64,000 bases of DNA. It comes from Roseivirga sp. (GTDB taxonomy: Bacteria > Bacteroidota > Bacteroidia > Cytophagales > Cyclobacteriaceae). The notes below the pieces were generated by a model. The model was not told the origin of the DNA. It was given only the letters and a program-made list of their open reading frames with translations, and did no database searches. The stretch covers positions 186,001 to 250,000 of the forward strand of contig JAAWWF010000006.1 of assembly GCA_021404565.1 (NCBI GenBank), given 5' to 3'. This document shows, one piece after another, positions 54,619-63,893 of the stretch. The translations under genes and the position numbers were made by a program. Position 1 is the first letter of the stretch. Each line of letters starts with the position of its first letter.

Positions 54619-56586
54619 ATGAGAAAGCTCTACTTTTTATTCATAGTGCTCCTTTGCATGCCCTTGGGGCAGCTATTGGCACAAACTCTTACGGTTCCGG
54701 TGGTCATTCACGTAATTTATGACCCCAACAACCCGAGTACTTTTGTTACTGACGAGCAAATTGCATCCCAGATTGAAGTGTTAAATGAAGATTTTAATCG
54801 GCAAAATCCGGATCAATCTCAAACGCCATCAGCCTTTACCAGTATCGCAGGAAATGCGGACATTACTTTCGAACTGGCCATAGGCAGAGGGCAAAATGGA
54901 ACGGGAATCAACCGGGTTGCTCATACGCTGACTCAGCCAAATGTAGTTTATACTTTTCAGGACAATGGCAACGGCCTGCTTGACCCGGCAGAAGAGGCAC
55001 AATTACAGCTGAAGATTATTTCACCCGCAGAAGCTCCCGGTGAGGTACTGAACGTCTGGGTCGCAGAGTATTTAGGACCCGGAGGCTTTGCCAGTACTAC
55101 CTTTCCCTCGGCATTTGCCAGCCATCCTCAATACGATGGTATTGTGATTAGATCAGAAACCTTTGGTAGAATTCAGGGAGAGGATCTTCCATTGCATCCG
55201 GTTTATAACGGAGGAAGAACCATGACTCATGAGGTGGGGCACTGGTTGGGTCTTCAACATATCTGGGGACCCTACGCCAATTGTATTGGTCAGTCTCCTC
55301 AGGGTTGTTTTTACGATGATGGTATTGCTGACACACCAAACCAATGCGGACCTACTCTGCTGTCCAATCCTATATTCAACGACAACAGTCAGAATACAAG
55401 TACAGTCAGCTGTGGCTCGGCCAACATGTTTATGAATTTTATGGATTACACAAGAGATTCTCATATGAATATGTTTACCAAAGGACAGGTAGCGGTTATG
55501 AGATCACATTTACTGCCCGGAGGAATAAGGGAAGATATCACCATTGGTAACCCTTCTACCCCCCTTTGTCAGACTACCTCCGCGGCCCTGACGATCATGG
55601 AGGCAACCAATGACTGTAATGAGAAAACCTTTATGCTCGATGGGGATTGTTTTCTGGGCTACAATGTTACCTGGTCTGTTCTGCAGTCAAACATAGTAAG
55701 TCCTTCCAGTGGTTCAGGTCGAATAGCCAACATCCAATCGCTGAATACGTCCTCTTCAATTTCCGGAACCATCCGTTATACACTGACCTCGCAGCCCGGG
55801 TATTCGAAACCTACCGTCACGAAGTCTTATCCTTTTGTCATTTCAAATACCAAGCCTCAGGCTCCCGGAACGCTCTATTCGGTTTCACATAATGTGAGTG
55901 CTCCATCCAGCTGCTTTTATCCTGGTGATAATGTAGATATTCATGAATCTCTGGCACCTGTGACTCATTTTGATGCTGAGTCTGTGGTTTGGTCGATTAG
56001 TGCAAGCAATGGCGGAAATGTAAATCATATCAGTATGCACACTGGTCAGCTGAATACACGAAAGCTGTTTCAGACTATAAGTATATCTTCCTGGGCCAGT
56101 CCGGGTTGCTATACCATTTCAGCAGCGCTCAAAAACAGTTGTGGTACAACCATCAACCGATCAGTAACCCTTACAGTAGTAGCTCCGGGAACTCAGGCAT
56201 CTTCGGTCACTCCCTGTGAAACCATACTGGGTAGTGGTAACCCATCGGGCTGTAACCTGGGCGGAGGTGGCTCCGGTGGGCCGGGCGGAGGAGGCAATGT
56301 GCCATTTTCGGTAAATATATTCCCCAACCCGGCCAAAACTGACTTTGGAATTGATATCGCTACACTCCAGGGCGAAGAACTGACGATTGAAACGGAGAAC
56401 GCTATCAATGTCAATGCATCCTATCAGATCAGTATTTATAATGAAAACGGATCGCAGGTTTATTCCCGTAAATCGGCCAGAGGTAAATTGAATATAGCTA
56501 TCAAAGGTTTAAAAAACGGACTCTATATTGTTCACATAAGTCAGGGGAGGCACGTCATTAAAAAGAAGGTGTTGATTGAAAATTAG
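54619..56586 (+). CDS. secreted M43-type metalloprotease with T9SS type A C-terminal domain
   Basis: 655 residues from the ATG at 54619, just before the signal peptide (LYFLFIVLLCMPLGQLLAQ); the longer TTG-started frame adds a charged leader without signal character. Pappalysin-type catalytic site: HEVGHWLGLQH from 204 to 214, with the Met-turn NFMDYTRD further on. An Ig-like region and a Gly-rich linker (GGGGSGGPGGGGN) lead to the type A sorting domain (VNIFPNPAKTDFGIDI to GLYIVHISQG). It is likely exported through the type IX system to the cell surface and degrades protein there. Confidence 0.9.
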   Translation: MRKLYFLFIVLLCMPLGQLLAQTLTVPVVIHVIYDPNNPSTFVTDEQIASQIEVLNEDFNRQNPDQSQTPSAFTSIAGNADITFELAIGRGQNGTGINRVAHTLTQPNVVYTFQDNGNGLLDPAEEAQLQLKIISPAEAPGEVLNVWVAEYLGPGGFASTTFPSAFASHPQYDGIVIRSETFGRIQGEDLPLHPVYNGGRTMTHEVGHWLGLQHIWGPYANCIGQSPQGCFYDDGIADTPNQCGPTLLSNPIFNDNSQNTSTVSCGSANMFMNFMDYTRDSHMNMFTKGQVAVMRSHLLPGGIREDITIGNPSTPLCQTTSAALTIMEATNDCNEKTFMLDGDCFLGYNVTWSVLQSNIVSPSSGSGRIANIQSLNTSSSISGTIRYTLTSQPGYSKPTVTKSYPFVISNTKPQAPGTLYSVSHNVSAPSSCFYPGDNVDIHESLAPVTHFDAESVVWSISASNGGNVNHISMHTGQLNTRKLFQTISISSWASPGCYTISAALKNSCGTTINRSVTLTVVAPGTQASSVTPCETILGSGNPSGCNLGGGGSGGPGGGGNVPFSVNIFPNPAKTDFGIDIATLQGEELTIETENAINVNASYQISIYNENGSQVYSRKSARGKLNIAIKGLKNGLYIVHISQGRHVIKKKVLIEN

Positions 56587-56625
56587 CCGGTATGCTGATT
56601 AGAAAGTCAGTCTGTTGACGATTTT

Positions 56626-56658
56626 AAAAACCACTCTTCCTTCAGAGTGGTTTTTTTA
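56626..56658 (+). terminator. intrinsic terminator after the M43 protease gene
   Basis: A perfect 12-bp stem (56626-56637 with 56644-56655, loop of 6) ending in TTTTTTTA. It lies 40 bp after the stop and just before the next gene's ATG at 56677. Confidence 0.92.
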
Positions 56659-56676
56659 TTGTAAGTTCAATTCACT

Positions 56677-57588
56677 ATGGCAGAACATTCTAGGTGGGGT
56701 AAAAGATTACGTTTTGGTTGTCTTGGGGTCATTGCCCTGATACTGGTTTTATCGCAGATGGTCAGTAGTTGTATTAGCTTTTCCAAGTCGGATAGGGAGG
56801 TAGCTAAATATTTTGAGGGCCTGCCGGAAAAACCTTTGAGCCAAACCTATGAGGTAGATGGCTACAAGATGCACTACAAAGTGCTGGACAAGGGGCATGA
56901 AGCGACTCTGGTTTTTGTGCATGGTACCCCCGGTTCTTGGGACGCCTTCATTAGCTATTTCAAAGACAGTACTTATTATGATCAGGCGGTCATTGTCTCT
57001 CCGGACAGGCCCGGTTTTGGGAAATCAAGCTATGGTAAGCCTGTGGCTTCGCTTGAGGAACAATGCAGGCTTTTGGCTCCAATCCTCCAAAAGTATCCCG
57101 CTCCGCGCATTCTGATAGGCCATTCACTGGGAGGACCGGTAGTGGCTCGCATGGCAATGGACTACCCTGACCTGGTAGAGGGGATTGTTATGCTGGCCCC
57201 GGCTTTAGCTCCCGAGTTAGAACCAGAAGAGGATTGGTTCCGTGTGCCGATGCGCTGGCCGATCATTGAAGGCCTGGTGCCTAAGGTGGTAAGAATCTCT
57301 AATGAGGAGGTGATCTACCTGAAAGAGGAACTGGAATTGATGCTTCCGCTTTGGGCTGATATTACTGTCCCATCTATTGTAATTCAAGGAGAGGCTGATG
57401 ACCTGGTTCATCCGGGTAACGGGCCCTTTGCGGACAGCATGCTGGTCAACGCCCCCAAAGAAATAATTATGCTTGAGGGTCAGAACCACTTTCTACCCTG
57501 GAATGAGTATCCTCTTGTGAAGAAGACAGTTTTGAAGCTACTATCAGAATTGAAGGCACAACCTGATAGCGGTCGGCAGGAGGAATAA
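56677..57588 (+). CDS. alpha/beta hydrolase
   Basis: 303 residues; an N-terminal hydrophobic segment (LGVIALILVLSQMVSSCI) may be a signal-anchor or a lipoprotein signal (SSCI). The hydrolase core has HGTPGSWDAF (oxyanion hole), nucleophile elbow IGHSLGGPVV, acid loop QGEADDLVHPGN and GQNHFLPW with the catalytic His. The substrate is unknown. It converges with a small gene at 57596. Confidence 0.88.
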   Translation: MAEHSRWGKRLRFGCLGVIALILVLSQMVSSCISFSKSDREVAKYFEGLPEKPLSQTYEVDGYKMHYKVLDKGHEATLVFVHGTPGSWDAFISYFKDSTYYDQAVIVSPDRPGFGKSSYGKPVASLEEQCRLLAPILQKYPAPRILIGHSLGGPVVARMAMDYPDLVEGIVMLAPALAPELEPEEDWFRVPMRWPIIEGLVPKVVRISNEEVIYLKEELELMLPLWADITVPSIVIQGEADDLVHPGNGPFADSMLVNAPKEIIMLEGQNHFLPWNEYPLVKKTVLKLLSELKAQPDSGRQEE

Positions 57589-57595
57589 CCCAAGC

Positions 57596-57757
57596 TTACT
57601 CCAGGGCGTCTATTTGCTTCAGTACCTCGTCTGCTTCAGCTGTTTTCAGATCACTGGCACGCCTGTCATTATGCGAGAGTTTGTATGCCTCGTCAACCAG
57701 CTTCCTATACTTTGCCTGTAGTTTTTCTTTCTCTGATTTTCTTCTGAACAACCCCAT
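57596..57757 (-). CDS. small DUF6435-like protein (53 aa)
   Basis: Found by hand, short and overlooked: GLFRRKSEKEKLQAKYRKL to ADEVLKQIDALE, from the ATG at 57757 to a TAA at 57596-57598. It fits short, charged, coiled-coil-forming proteins of the DUF6435 type (N-terminal FxK, then xKLxxxYxxLxxEAxxLS). It ends 7 bp from the convergent hydrolase gene and has a clear reading frame. No function is known. Confidence 0.7.
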   Translation of the reverse strand: MGLFRRKSEKEKLQAKYRKLVDEAYKLSHNDRRASDLKTAEADEVLKQIDALE

Positions 57758-57802
57758 TTTCTTTCTCTTTTGGACCTAAACTCAGTAGGTAAGGAGATTG
57801 TT

Positions 57803-59365
57803 TTAACGATAAACTGTATCAGTCAGCTCTCCATTAACAAAGGTTTCGACCCGTATCACCCGGCCGGATCTGGCATAAACCATCCATTCGCCTTGCTTCA
57901 CTCCATTGGTCAGCATACCATACAAAAGCTTGCGTTCTCTTTCGTCATAGAAAGTCCATATCCCGTTGGGGAGCCCATCTTTGTAGGGGCCTGAAGAGTA
58001 AGTGGTACCATCTGGCGTATAATTTATCCGATCCCCATTCCCGTTAGTCAAATCACCGGTTGATAATATTTCTCCATTATCGGCTGTGAAACTTGAAACT
58101 TCCAGGAGTTTTCCCTCTTTCCAGGTCTCTTCAAACATCGGTTTGCCGTTTTTATGGAAATATCCCCAGAGGCCATCTTTTTCACCAGACCTGAAGCTGC
58201 CTATAGACTCCAATACACCATTGTCGTAGTAGTTAAACCATTGGCCTTCCTCCAAATCGAGGCGATAACTACCTTCAGCTACGAGCCTGCCTGATTCATT
58301 AAAGGTCTTCCAGTTTCCTGATCTTAGGTTATTTTTATACTGTCCCAGGTCTGCAATGAGCCCGTTCTCATGATAGTACTTCCAGGTACCTTTCTTCAGA
58401 CCCAAATCATATTGACCTGTGACAGACATCTGTCCGTCTTTGAAGTACTCCGTATAAAGGCTGTCTTCGAGCCCCAACCGAAAGCGTGTTTCTGAAGCCA
58501 GTTGCTTGTTGCTATGCCAGGTCCTGCTAACCCCCACAGGCTTGTCGTCTTCATATTTAATCTCACTGGCTTTTCGTCTGTTTGAGTGATAGGTAGTCCA
58601 GGTGCCTACACGTTTGCCCTCGTCATAATATTCTCTGATTGAGGCAAATGACCCGAATTCATAATATGACCAGGTGCTGTCTCTTTTTCCATTGACAAAT
58701 GCCCCCTTCTCAATGGTATTCCCCATGTCATATTTTGTCCAGGTGCCATTCAGTTGTCCTTTAGCGTAGTAGGTCTTAAGGGTCACATCACCGTAAGAGT
58801 CGTACTGTCGGTATTCACCATCGAGCAGGCCGTTGACATAGTTACTCCGTATCTCTACCTGGCTGATGCGTGGAAAATAAGTGCGCCAGTTCCCAACCTT
58901 CTTACCCATCGCGAAATTACCGCTCTCATAGCGCTGGCGGTTAGGAGTATATGAAGTCCATTCCCCGTGAAGCTCTCCATCTTTAAAAGAAGTAAGTACT
59001 GCTGCCGCCAGGTTTGGATGAAAAAGAGTGTACTTTCCGTTCAGTGTGTCGTTTTTATAAAACATACGGGCACGTTCGGTTCCTGCAAAGAAAAGCTGCC
59101 AGAATCCGGTTTTTGTACCTTTTTCAGTATACGTGCCCCCCTGAATAAAACTACTGTCCTGGTTGGAATAGGACCAGAGTCCATATTTTAACCCGTCCTT
59201 GAATTCTCCCTTTCCTATCAGAGCCGGATCTTCGGAAAGAAAAATAAGCTCGAAACCGGATTGGTCATATTCCTGGGCTCCTGATGCGTTAAACAGAAAT
59301 AAGGGGAAGATGATTAAGAAAAGTAATCTGGAGCACGAAAAACGCTTTAGCGATAATAAGATCAT
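57803..59365 (-). CDS. secreted MORN-like (YwqK-type) repeat protein
   Basis: 520 residues with a signal peptide (LLFLIIFPLFLFNASGAQ). Almost all of it is a run of MORN-variant repeats of about 23-24 residues (GTWKYYHENGLIADLGQY, GNWKTFNESGRLVAEGSY, GQWFNYYDNGVLESIGSF), at least fifteen. These repeats form an elongated beta-stack. Such proteins are common in Bacteroidota, sometimes annotated as toxin-antitoxin antitoxins on weak grounds; real function unknown. Confidence 0.85.
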   Translation of the reverse strand: MILLSLKRFSCSRLLFLIIFPLFLFNASGAQEYDQSGFELIFLSEDPALIGKGEFKDGLKYGLWSYSNQDSSFIQGGTYTEKGTKTGFWQLFFAGTERARMFYKNDTLNGKYTLFHPNLAAAVLTSFKDGELHGEWTSYTPNRQRYESGNFAMGKKVGNWRTYFPRISQVEIRSNYVNGLLDGEYRQYDSYGDVTLKTYYAKGQLNGTWTKYDMGNTIEKGAFVNGKRDSTWSYYEFGSFASIREYYDEGKRVGTWTTYHSNRRKASEIKYEDDKPVGVSRTWHSNKQLASETRFRLGLEDSLYTEYFKDGQMSVTGQYDLGLKKGTWKYYHENGLIADLGQYKNNLRSGNWKTFNESGRLVAEGSYRLDLEEGQWFNYYDNGVLESIGSFRSGEKDGLWGYFHKNGKPMFEETWKEGKLLEVSSFTADNGEILSTGDLTNGNGDRINYTPDGTTYSSGPYKDGLPNGIWTFYDERERKLLYGMLTNGVKQGEWMVYARSGRVIRVETFVNGELTDTVYR

Positions 59366-59413
59366 ATACTGAGCTTACAAACTTGGTTGAAATTGGAATG
59401 TTTTAATCAAATA

Positions 59414-60016
59414 TTAAGCCAAATAATTTATCATGGCTAAGAGTTTGTCAAAGCTAATAACGGATAGCTCAGCTAGATTGTTGATTTCATTTAACTGCAA
59501 TGACTGACTCAGTTTTAGAAAATCTGATGTCTGGAAATGATTGACGATGTTCGTTTCATTCTCTGGTGTCATCTTAAGACTCGTTGGAGCATCCAGTTCA
59601 AGTATCCAGGGGTCACTATGAGTAGAGTAAAAAATACCGTCTGAGCTTTCCTGAGGAGATAGCGGTGCACATTCCTGTTTAAATTTTCCTTTCAGAATCA
59701 GGTTCAGACTCACTTCCTTACCCCACCACACCACTATTCTGAAGGTCCATATGTCAGTTTTGTTTAGAGAGGCGGGAAAGTCACAAACCCAGTAGGGGAG
59801 CGACTGATAGTTTTCTCCTTTGGCAACTTTTCTTGGATTCAATGAGATTTCGTCAGGAAGTGTAATGTCTTTGTCTATGATATGAGCCGACAGCCTTTGC
59901 TGTGTTGCTAACAGCAGTGCCGTGACCTTTTCGTCAATTACCCTTTTTGTAAGTAAAAAATCCCGATCCTCTAACCGGGCTAATTCGTGAGCTGTGATTT
60001 GAGGTGAGTCAGACAA
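59414..60016 (-). CDS. protein of unknown function, TTG start, directly after fabH
   Basis: 200 residues from a TTG at 60016, two bases after the fabH stop codon; the longer ATG-started frame would overlap fabH by 58 bp, and its extra residues are fabH sequence in another frame. The protein has no signal peptide and no family I can name: MSDSPQITAHELARLEDRDF near the N terminus and KFKQECAPLSPQESSDGIFY later. Its tight link to fabH suggests co-translation, perhaps a regulatory or lipid-linked role. Confidence 0.6.
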   Translation of the reverse strand: MSDSPQITAHELARLEDRDFLLTKRVIDEKVTALLLATQQRLSAHIIDKDITLPDEISLNPRKVAKGENYQSLPYWVCDFPASLNKTDIWTFRIVVWWGKEVSLNLILKGKFKQECAPLSPQESSDGIFYSTHSDPWILELDAPTSLKMTPENETNIVNHFQTSDFLKLSQSLQLNEINNLAELSVISFDKLLAMINYLA

Positions 60017-60018
60017 GC

Positions 60019-61014
60019 CTACCAGCGGATAAGAGCGGAGGCCCAGGTAAACCCACTGCCAAATGCTGCCAGACAAACCAAATCTCCTTCTTTGATTTTT
60101 CCTTGTTCCCAGGCTTCACTCAATGCAATCGGAATAGAAGCAGCTGTGGTATTGCCATAATACATGATGTTATTAAACACCTTTTCATCTGGCAGAGACA
60201 TTTGTTTTTGTACAAAATTGCTGATGCGCAGGTTGGCCTGATGAGGTACTAATAAGTCTATGTCTTCCTTAGCGAGCCCGTTGTGTTTCAGAGCCTCGTT
60301 GATCACTTCAGAGAACCGTACAACTGCATGCTTAAATACTGCATTGCCATTCATGGTCAGGTTAAAGGTTGGGCCGTCAATCAATTCTTTGGAGAGTCTC
60401 ACCTTTCTGCTACTTCCCGGGTCTTTTACGTACAATTCTTCGGCATAATCACCATCAGCGTGCAGGTGTGTAGACAGAACGCCTTTGTTTTCATCTGTAG
60501 CTTTCAGGACCGCTGCCCCTGCTCCATCAGCGAATATCACCCCGCTAGAGCGGCCGGCACTCGACTTGTCCAGTGCTGATGACTGAATTTCAGCGCCCAC
60601 CACCAGTACGGTTTTGTACATGCCGGTTTTAACAAACTGATCAGCAATAGAAAGCGCATAAATAAAACCAGAACAGGCGTTACGGATGTCAAGTGCTCCT
60701 ATGCCCTGAAGTCCGAGCTCTCGCTGTAAAAGCACACCCGATCCCGGGAAAAAATAATCAGGGGTAATGGTGGCAAATACAATAAATTCCACTTCCTCAA
60801 CGGGGGTTTTGGCTCTTTCGAGTGCCATTTTAGCCGCCCTGGTAGCCATATTGGAAACGGTGTCTTTCTCCGGGTCAAACCATCTTCTTTGCTCGATACC
60901 CGTCCTTTCCACAATCCACTCATTAGAGGTGTCTATTACCTTTTCTAAATCCTGATTGGTTACGATCGTTTCAGGGACATAATGACCCAGGCCAACTATT
61001 TTTGAATTTTTCAT
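60019..61014 (-). CDS. fabH: 3-oxoacyl-ACP synthase III
   Basis: 331 residues of the KAS III family. Catalytic triad C114 (RNACSGFIYAL), H258 (LVPHQANLRI) and N288 (YYGNTTAASIPIAL). The N-terminal KIVGLGHYVPETIVTN and DTSNEWIVERTGIEQRRW are typical FabH. It condenses acetyl-CoA (or branched acyl-CoA) with malonyl-ACP to start fatty acid synthesis. The next gene starts two bases after its stop. Confidence 0.95.
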   Translation of the reverse strand: MKNSKIVGLGHYVPETIVTNQDLEKVIDTSNEWIVERTGIEQRRWFDPEKDTVSNMATRAAKMALERAKTPVEEVEFIVFATITPDYFFPGSGVLLQRELGLQGIGALDIRNACSGFIYALSIADQFVKTGMYKTVLVVGAEIQSSALDKSSAGRSSGVIFADGAGAAVLKATDENKGVLSTHLHADGDYAEELYVKDPGSSRKVRLSKELIDGPTFNLTMNGNAVFKHAVVRFSEVINEALKHNGLAKEDIDLLVPHQANLRISNFVQKQMSLPDEKVFNNIMYYGNTTAASIPIALSEAWEQGKIKEGDLVCLAAFGSGFTWASALIRW

Positions 61015-61324
61015 ATTTCCACTTAGGTTCCCCGAAAAACCTTATGGCCACTGAATTAAACCAGGGCTATTACAGATAAGCTGATCAGAAATTACTTCTG
61101 AAGGGCAGAATAAGGTCTGTACTCCGGATTGTCGTGCCTAATTTAAGTAATAATGACAACTTGAAACGACCTTTTGATCAACGGTGAAATTAAACGACCT
61201 ATAGAAGTATTTGATTTGACATGTATTGATTAATTCCCTTTTTTCGGGATTGGAACCTATATAACTGGAAACCTTATTGTTAGATAAGCGTTGTCAAGCA
61301 TAGTATTGAATGAAAGTGAGAGAA

Positions 61325-62071
61325 ATGAAAAGAGTTAATCCAGTCATTCTTGTGATGTTGGCCTTTGCCGTATTGCAATCAGGATGTGGAGTTAATCACC
61401 CCAGTGCCGATGAAATCATTTCAAAGGCCATCGAAAAACACGGAGGAGAGCTATATGCCAATGCCGATGTCCGGTTCAAGTTCCGTGATCATATCTATCA
61501 GACCAAAATAAACGATGGTGAGTTTGAGGTGCAGCGTCTACACAAAAACGATGATGGTGAAATCGTAGACAAATGGAAAGGCAAGGATTTTGTCCGGCAA
61601 ATCAATAGTAAAGAGATTGAGCTGGATGAGATGAAAAAGGCTGATCTTTATAACAATGCCAATTCAGTAGTTTACTTTGCTCTGTTACCTTACCGACTTA
61701 ATGATCCGGCTGTTAACAAGCAACTTATGTGTACCCAGGATGTAGAAGGTGAACCGTACTACAAAGTAGAAATCACCTTTGATTCAAATGGTGGCGGAGA
61801 AGATTTTGAAGACAGCTTTATCTATTGGATTCACAAAGACAATTTTACGGTCGATTACCTGGCCTACAGCTTCCACATCAATGGAGGAGGGGTTCGTTTT
61901 AGAAAGGCCTACAACCAGCGTGAAATCAATGGCATCAGATTTCAGGACTATGTGAATTATACCATAGACACCGACTTTCCTGCCCATGAACTAGATTTTG
62001 CCTTTGAAACCGGAAAGTTGCGCGAGCTCTCACGAATCGATCTGGAAGATATCCAGGTAAGCGTCAAGTAA
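61325..62071 (+). CDS. DUF6503 family lipoprotein
   Basis: 248 residues from the ATG at 61325 (an ATG five codons upstream is possible). Lipoprotein signal: ILVMLAFAVLQSGCG. The body (ADEIISKAIEKHGGELYANA opening, VYFALLPYRLNDPAVNK, IYWIHKDNFTVDYLAY) matches DUF6503-type Bacteroidota lipoproteins, which share a fold with LolA-like outer-membrane carriers. Function unknown. It ends 3 bp before the convergent TPR gene. Confidence 0.72.
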   Translation: MKRVNPVILVMLAFAVLQSGCGVNHPSADEIISKAIEKHGGELYANADVRFKFRDHIYQTKINDGEFEVQRLHKNDDGEIVDKWKGKDFVRQINSKEIELDEMKKADLYNNANSVVYFALLPYRLNDPAVNKQLMCTQDVEGEPYYKVEITFDSNGGGEDFEDSFIYWIHKDNFTVDYLAYSFHINGGGVRFRKAYNQREINGIRFQDYVNYTIDTDFPAHELDFAFETGKLRELSRIDLEDIQVSVK

Positions 62072-62074
62072 TAT

Positions 62075-63094
62075 TCAATTCCCTTCTTTAAGGTTATCCA
62101 GTCTGGCTTCAACTTCCTTAATGGCTGCAGTATAATCATGCACTGTGGCTATAGATTGTGCTTTGTGAAAATACTCTGCCGCTCTTTCGGTATTTTCCTT
62201 TGCTAAATAGATGTCGCCTATTTTCAATAAAGGATAATACTCATACCTGATGAATCCGATTTCTGTGGCCAATGCCTGAGCTTCGGAATAGATTTTAATA
62301 GCCATCTCGTAGTTTCCCATGGCCAGATAAACATCAGCAATCGAAGAGTAAGAAGCTGGTATAAAGGGCTTAAAACCAATTTCCTGTCTGGCTGCTAAGG
62401 ATGCCTGAAAGAGCTCAAGTGCCTTGCCGAATTCCCTTGTTTGTCTGCGATAAACCTGTGCGAGATGCCGCGTATTATAAGCCAGTGCATAAGTACTATG
62501 CTGCCTGCTTGATTCTACCAGTTGACGATAAGTAGGTATGAGAGAAAGAATCTCTTCTCTTTTACCTTCAGCAAGAAATTGATTATGCTTTCTCGAAATT
62601 TCATTGGCATCGAGTTTGGCCAATTCATCAAGCTTTTTTTCATCGGTATAGAGACCCCTGGCCTTGTTGGCAAAAAGGAGTGCGGAATCTTTTTTTCCAA
62701 CACTGCGATATGTCGAGGAAAGGGTCAGAAAATAATCAGCTCTTATGTCTGGATTTTCAGTGGTCGTAGCTGGTATATAAAACTTTTTAAGCCGATAAAG
62801 GCGGTCAGTAGCATTATTCTCAAGCCTTAGTAGTATACTTTGAAACCCCTTTATTCTCAGCTCCTGTATCAGTAATTGTACTCTGTGTATGTCACTGAAC
62901 TGTTCGGATTTTTCAAACTTAGTTGGAGCAATCAGAACCAGTGCCTTATCAAAATCTGCCTCAAAGAGAGATTGCTCCGATTGGTAAATCGCAGACTCAA
63001 CTGCTTTATCAATAGCCTTGATGTCGGGAGTCTGAGAGCAGGCCTGCAAAATCAAAATTAAGCATATGCTGAGACTGAGTATGGTGTTTCTCAT
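62075..63094 (-). CDS. TPR lipoprotein
   Basis: 339 residues with a lipoprotein signal (LSLSICLILILQACSQ). Helix-turn-helix pairs of TPR type run from about 100 to 330 (DYFLTLSSTYRSVGKKDSALL, YSSIADVYLAMGNYEMAIKIY, LKIGDIYLAKENTERAAEYF). No DNA-binding or kinase part follows, unlike the TPR-LuxR sensors common in this phylum. Interaction partners unknown. Confidence 0.8.
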   Translation of the reverse strand: MRNTILSLSICLILILQACSQTPDIKAIDKAVESAIYQSEQSLFEADFDKALVLIAPTKFEKSEQFSDIHRVQLLIQELRIKGFQSILLRLENNATDRLYRLKKFYIPATTTENPDIRADYFLTLSSTYRSVGKKDSALLFANKARGLYTDEKKLDELAKLDANEISRKHNQFLAEGKREEILSLIPTYRQLVESSRQHSTYALAYNTRHLAQVYRRQTREFGKALELFQASLAARQEIGFKPFIPASYSSIADVYLAMGNYEMAIKIYSEAQALATEIGFIRYEYYPLLKIGDIYLAKENTERAAEYFHKAQSIATVHDYTAAIKEVEARLDNLKEGN

Positions 63095-63194
63095 AAGACT
63101 GAAGGTGGTGCCTGCTCTAACGAAAATTCAGATGATCAGTTGAGAAATGAGAATGTCCGCAGGAGCTTGTGGGTAAAAGAGGTTTCCAGGGAGC

Positions 63195-63893
63195 CTATCC
63201 AAAAAGTGTAAAGTTGCCAAACTGATCGGCTGGGGGTACATTCTTCAAAAGCTCTGGAGTATCAAAATTGCTGTCTCCCAGTTTGGGGTTTACCGTGTAG
63301 CGGTCCAGTATCTTTTCTGAGTAAGGCTTTAGAAGAGATATTGTGCTCTCTTCCGTATTGGAATCATTCAACCATTCTATAATCAGGTCTTTTTCCAGAA
63401 TTGCAGGCATGCGTGCGGTAATATCCGCTACCTCCTTGTTAGCAGGGGTGGTAATCATCATAAAGGTGTGAATGGTTTCACCCTGATCATTATCAAAGGA
63501 ATCCCAGAGGCCGGCAATAGCAAAGGGCTCATTGTCGGGCAGGAAGAAGCGATAAGGAGTGCGACCTTTCTTGGAAAGGGTCTTCCAGTCATAGAATCCA
63601 TCGGCAATAATAGCGCAGCGCTGCGTGCGTATGTAACGCCTTAGGGCAGGTCTGTCGGGGATTTGCTCTACCGGAGCCATGGTAAGCTTATCGCTTACCC
63701 TCTTGCCTTTGGCAAAGGCTGGTGTAGTACCCCAGTAAAAGAAAGAAAGCCCATCGGGATTGTCACTGGTAATTACCGGAAGCAGCTGGGTAGGGCAGGC
63801 ATTGTACCTGGGCTGAAAAGCTTCTGTCACATCTACGTTAAAAGTCTCATCAATGAGTGCTGGTGCAGAAGAGATAGAGTAGTTCAGCGGCAT
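63195..63893 (-). CDS. divergent SRAP (SOS response-associated peptidase/HMCES-YedK) protein
   Basis: 232 residues. The SRAP fold is clear from RYNACPTQLLPVI, FFYWGTTPAF, CAIIADGFYDWK and ITARMPAIL. However, all key residues of E. coli YedK are replaced here by position: Cys2 by Pro, Asn75 by Met72, Arg77 by Pro74, Glu105 by Asp102, His160 by Thr159. No alternative upstream start restores Cys2, because an in-frame stop lies 6 codons before the ATG. After Met removal the N-terminal residue would be proline. It is either a catalytically dead paralogue or has changed chemistry. Confidence 0.82.
   Translation of the reverse strand: MPLNYSISSAPALIDETFNVDVTEAFQPRYNACPTQLLPVITSDNPDGLSFFYWGTTPAFAKGKRVSDKLTMAPVEQIPDRPALRRYIRTQRCAIIADGFYDWKTLSKKGRTPYRFFLPDNEPFAIAGLWDSFDNDQGETIHTFMMITTPANKEVADITARMPAILEKDLIIEWLNDSNTEESTISLLKPYSEKILDRYTVNPKLGDSNFDTPELLKNVPPADQFGNFTLFG

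Noticed and set aside
60017-60076. ATG start of the unknown gene inside fabH
   Set aside because: The added residues are fabH codons read in another frame; the TTG two bases after fabH is a better start.
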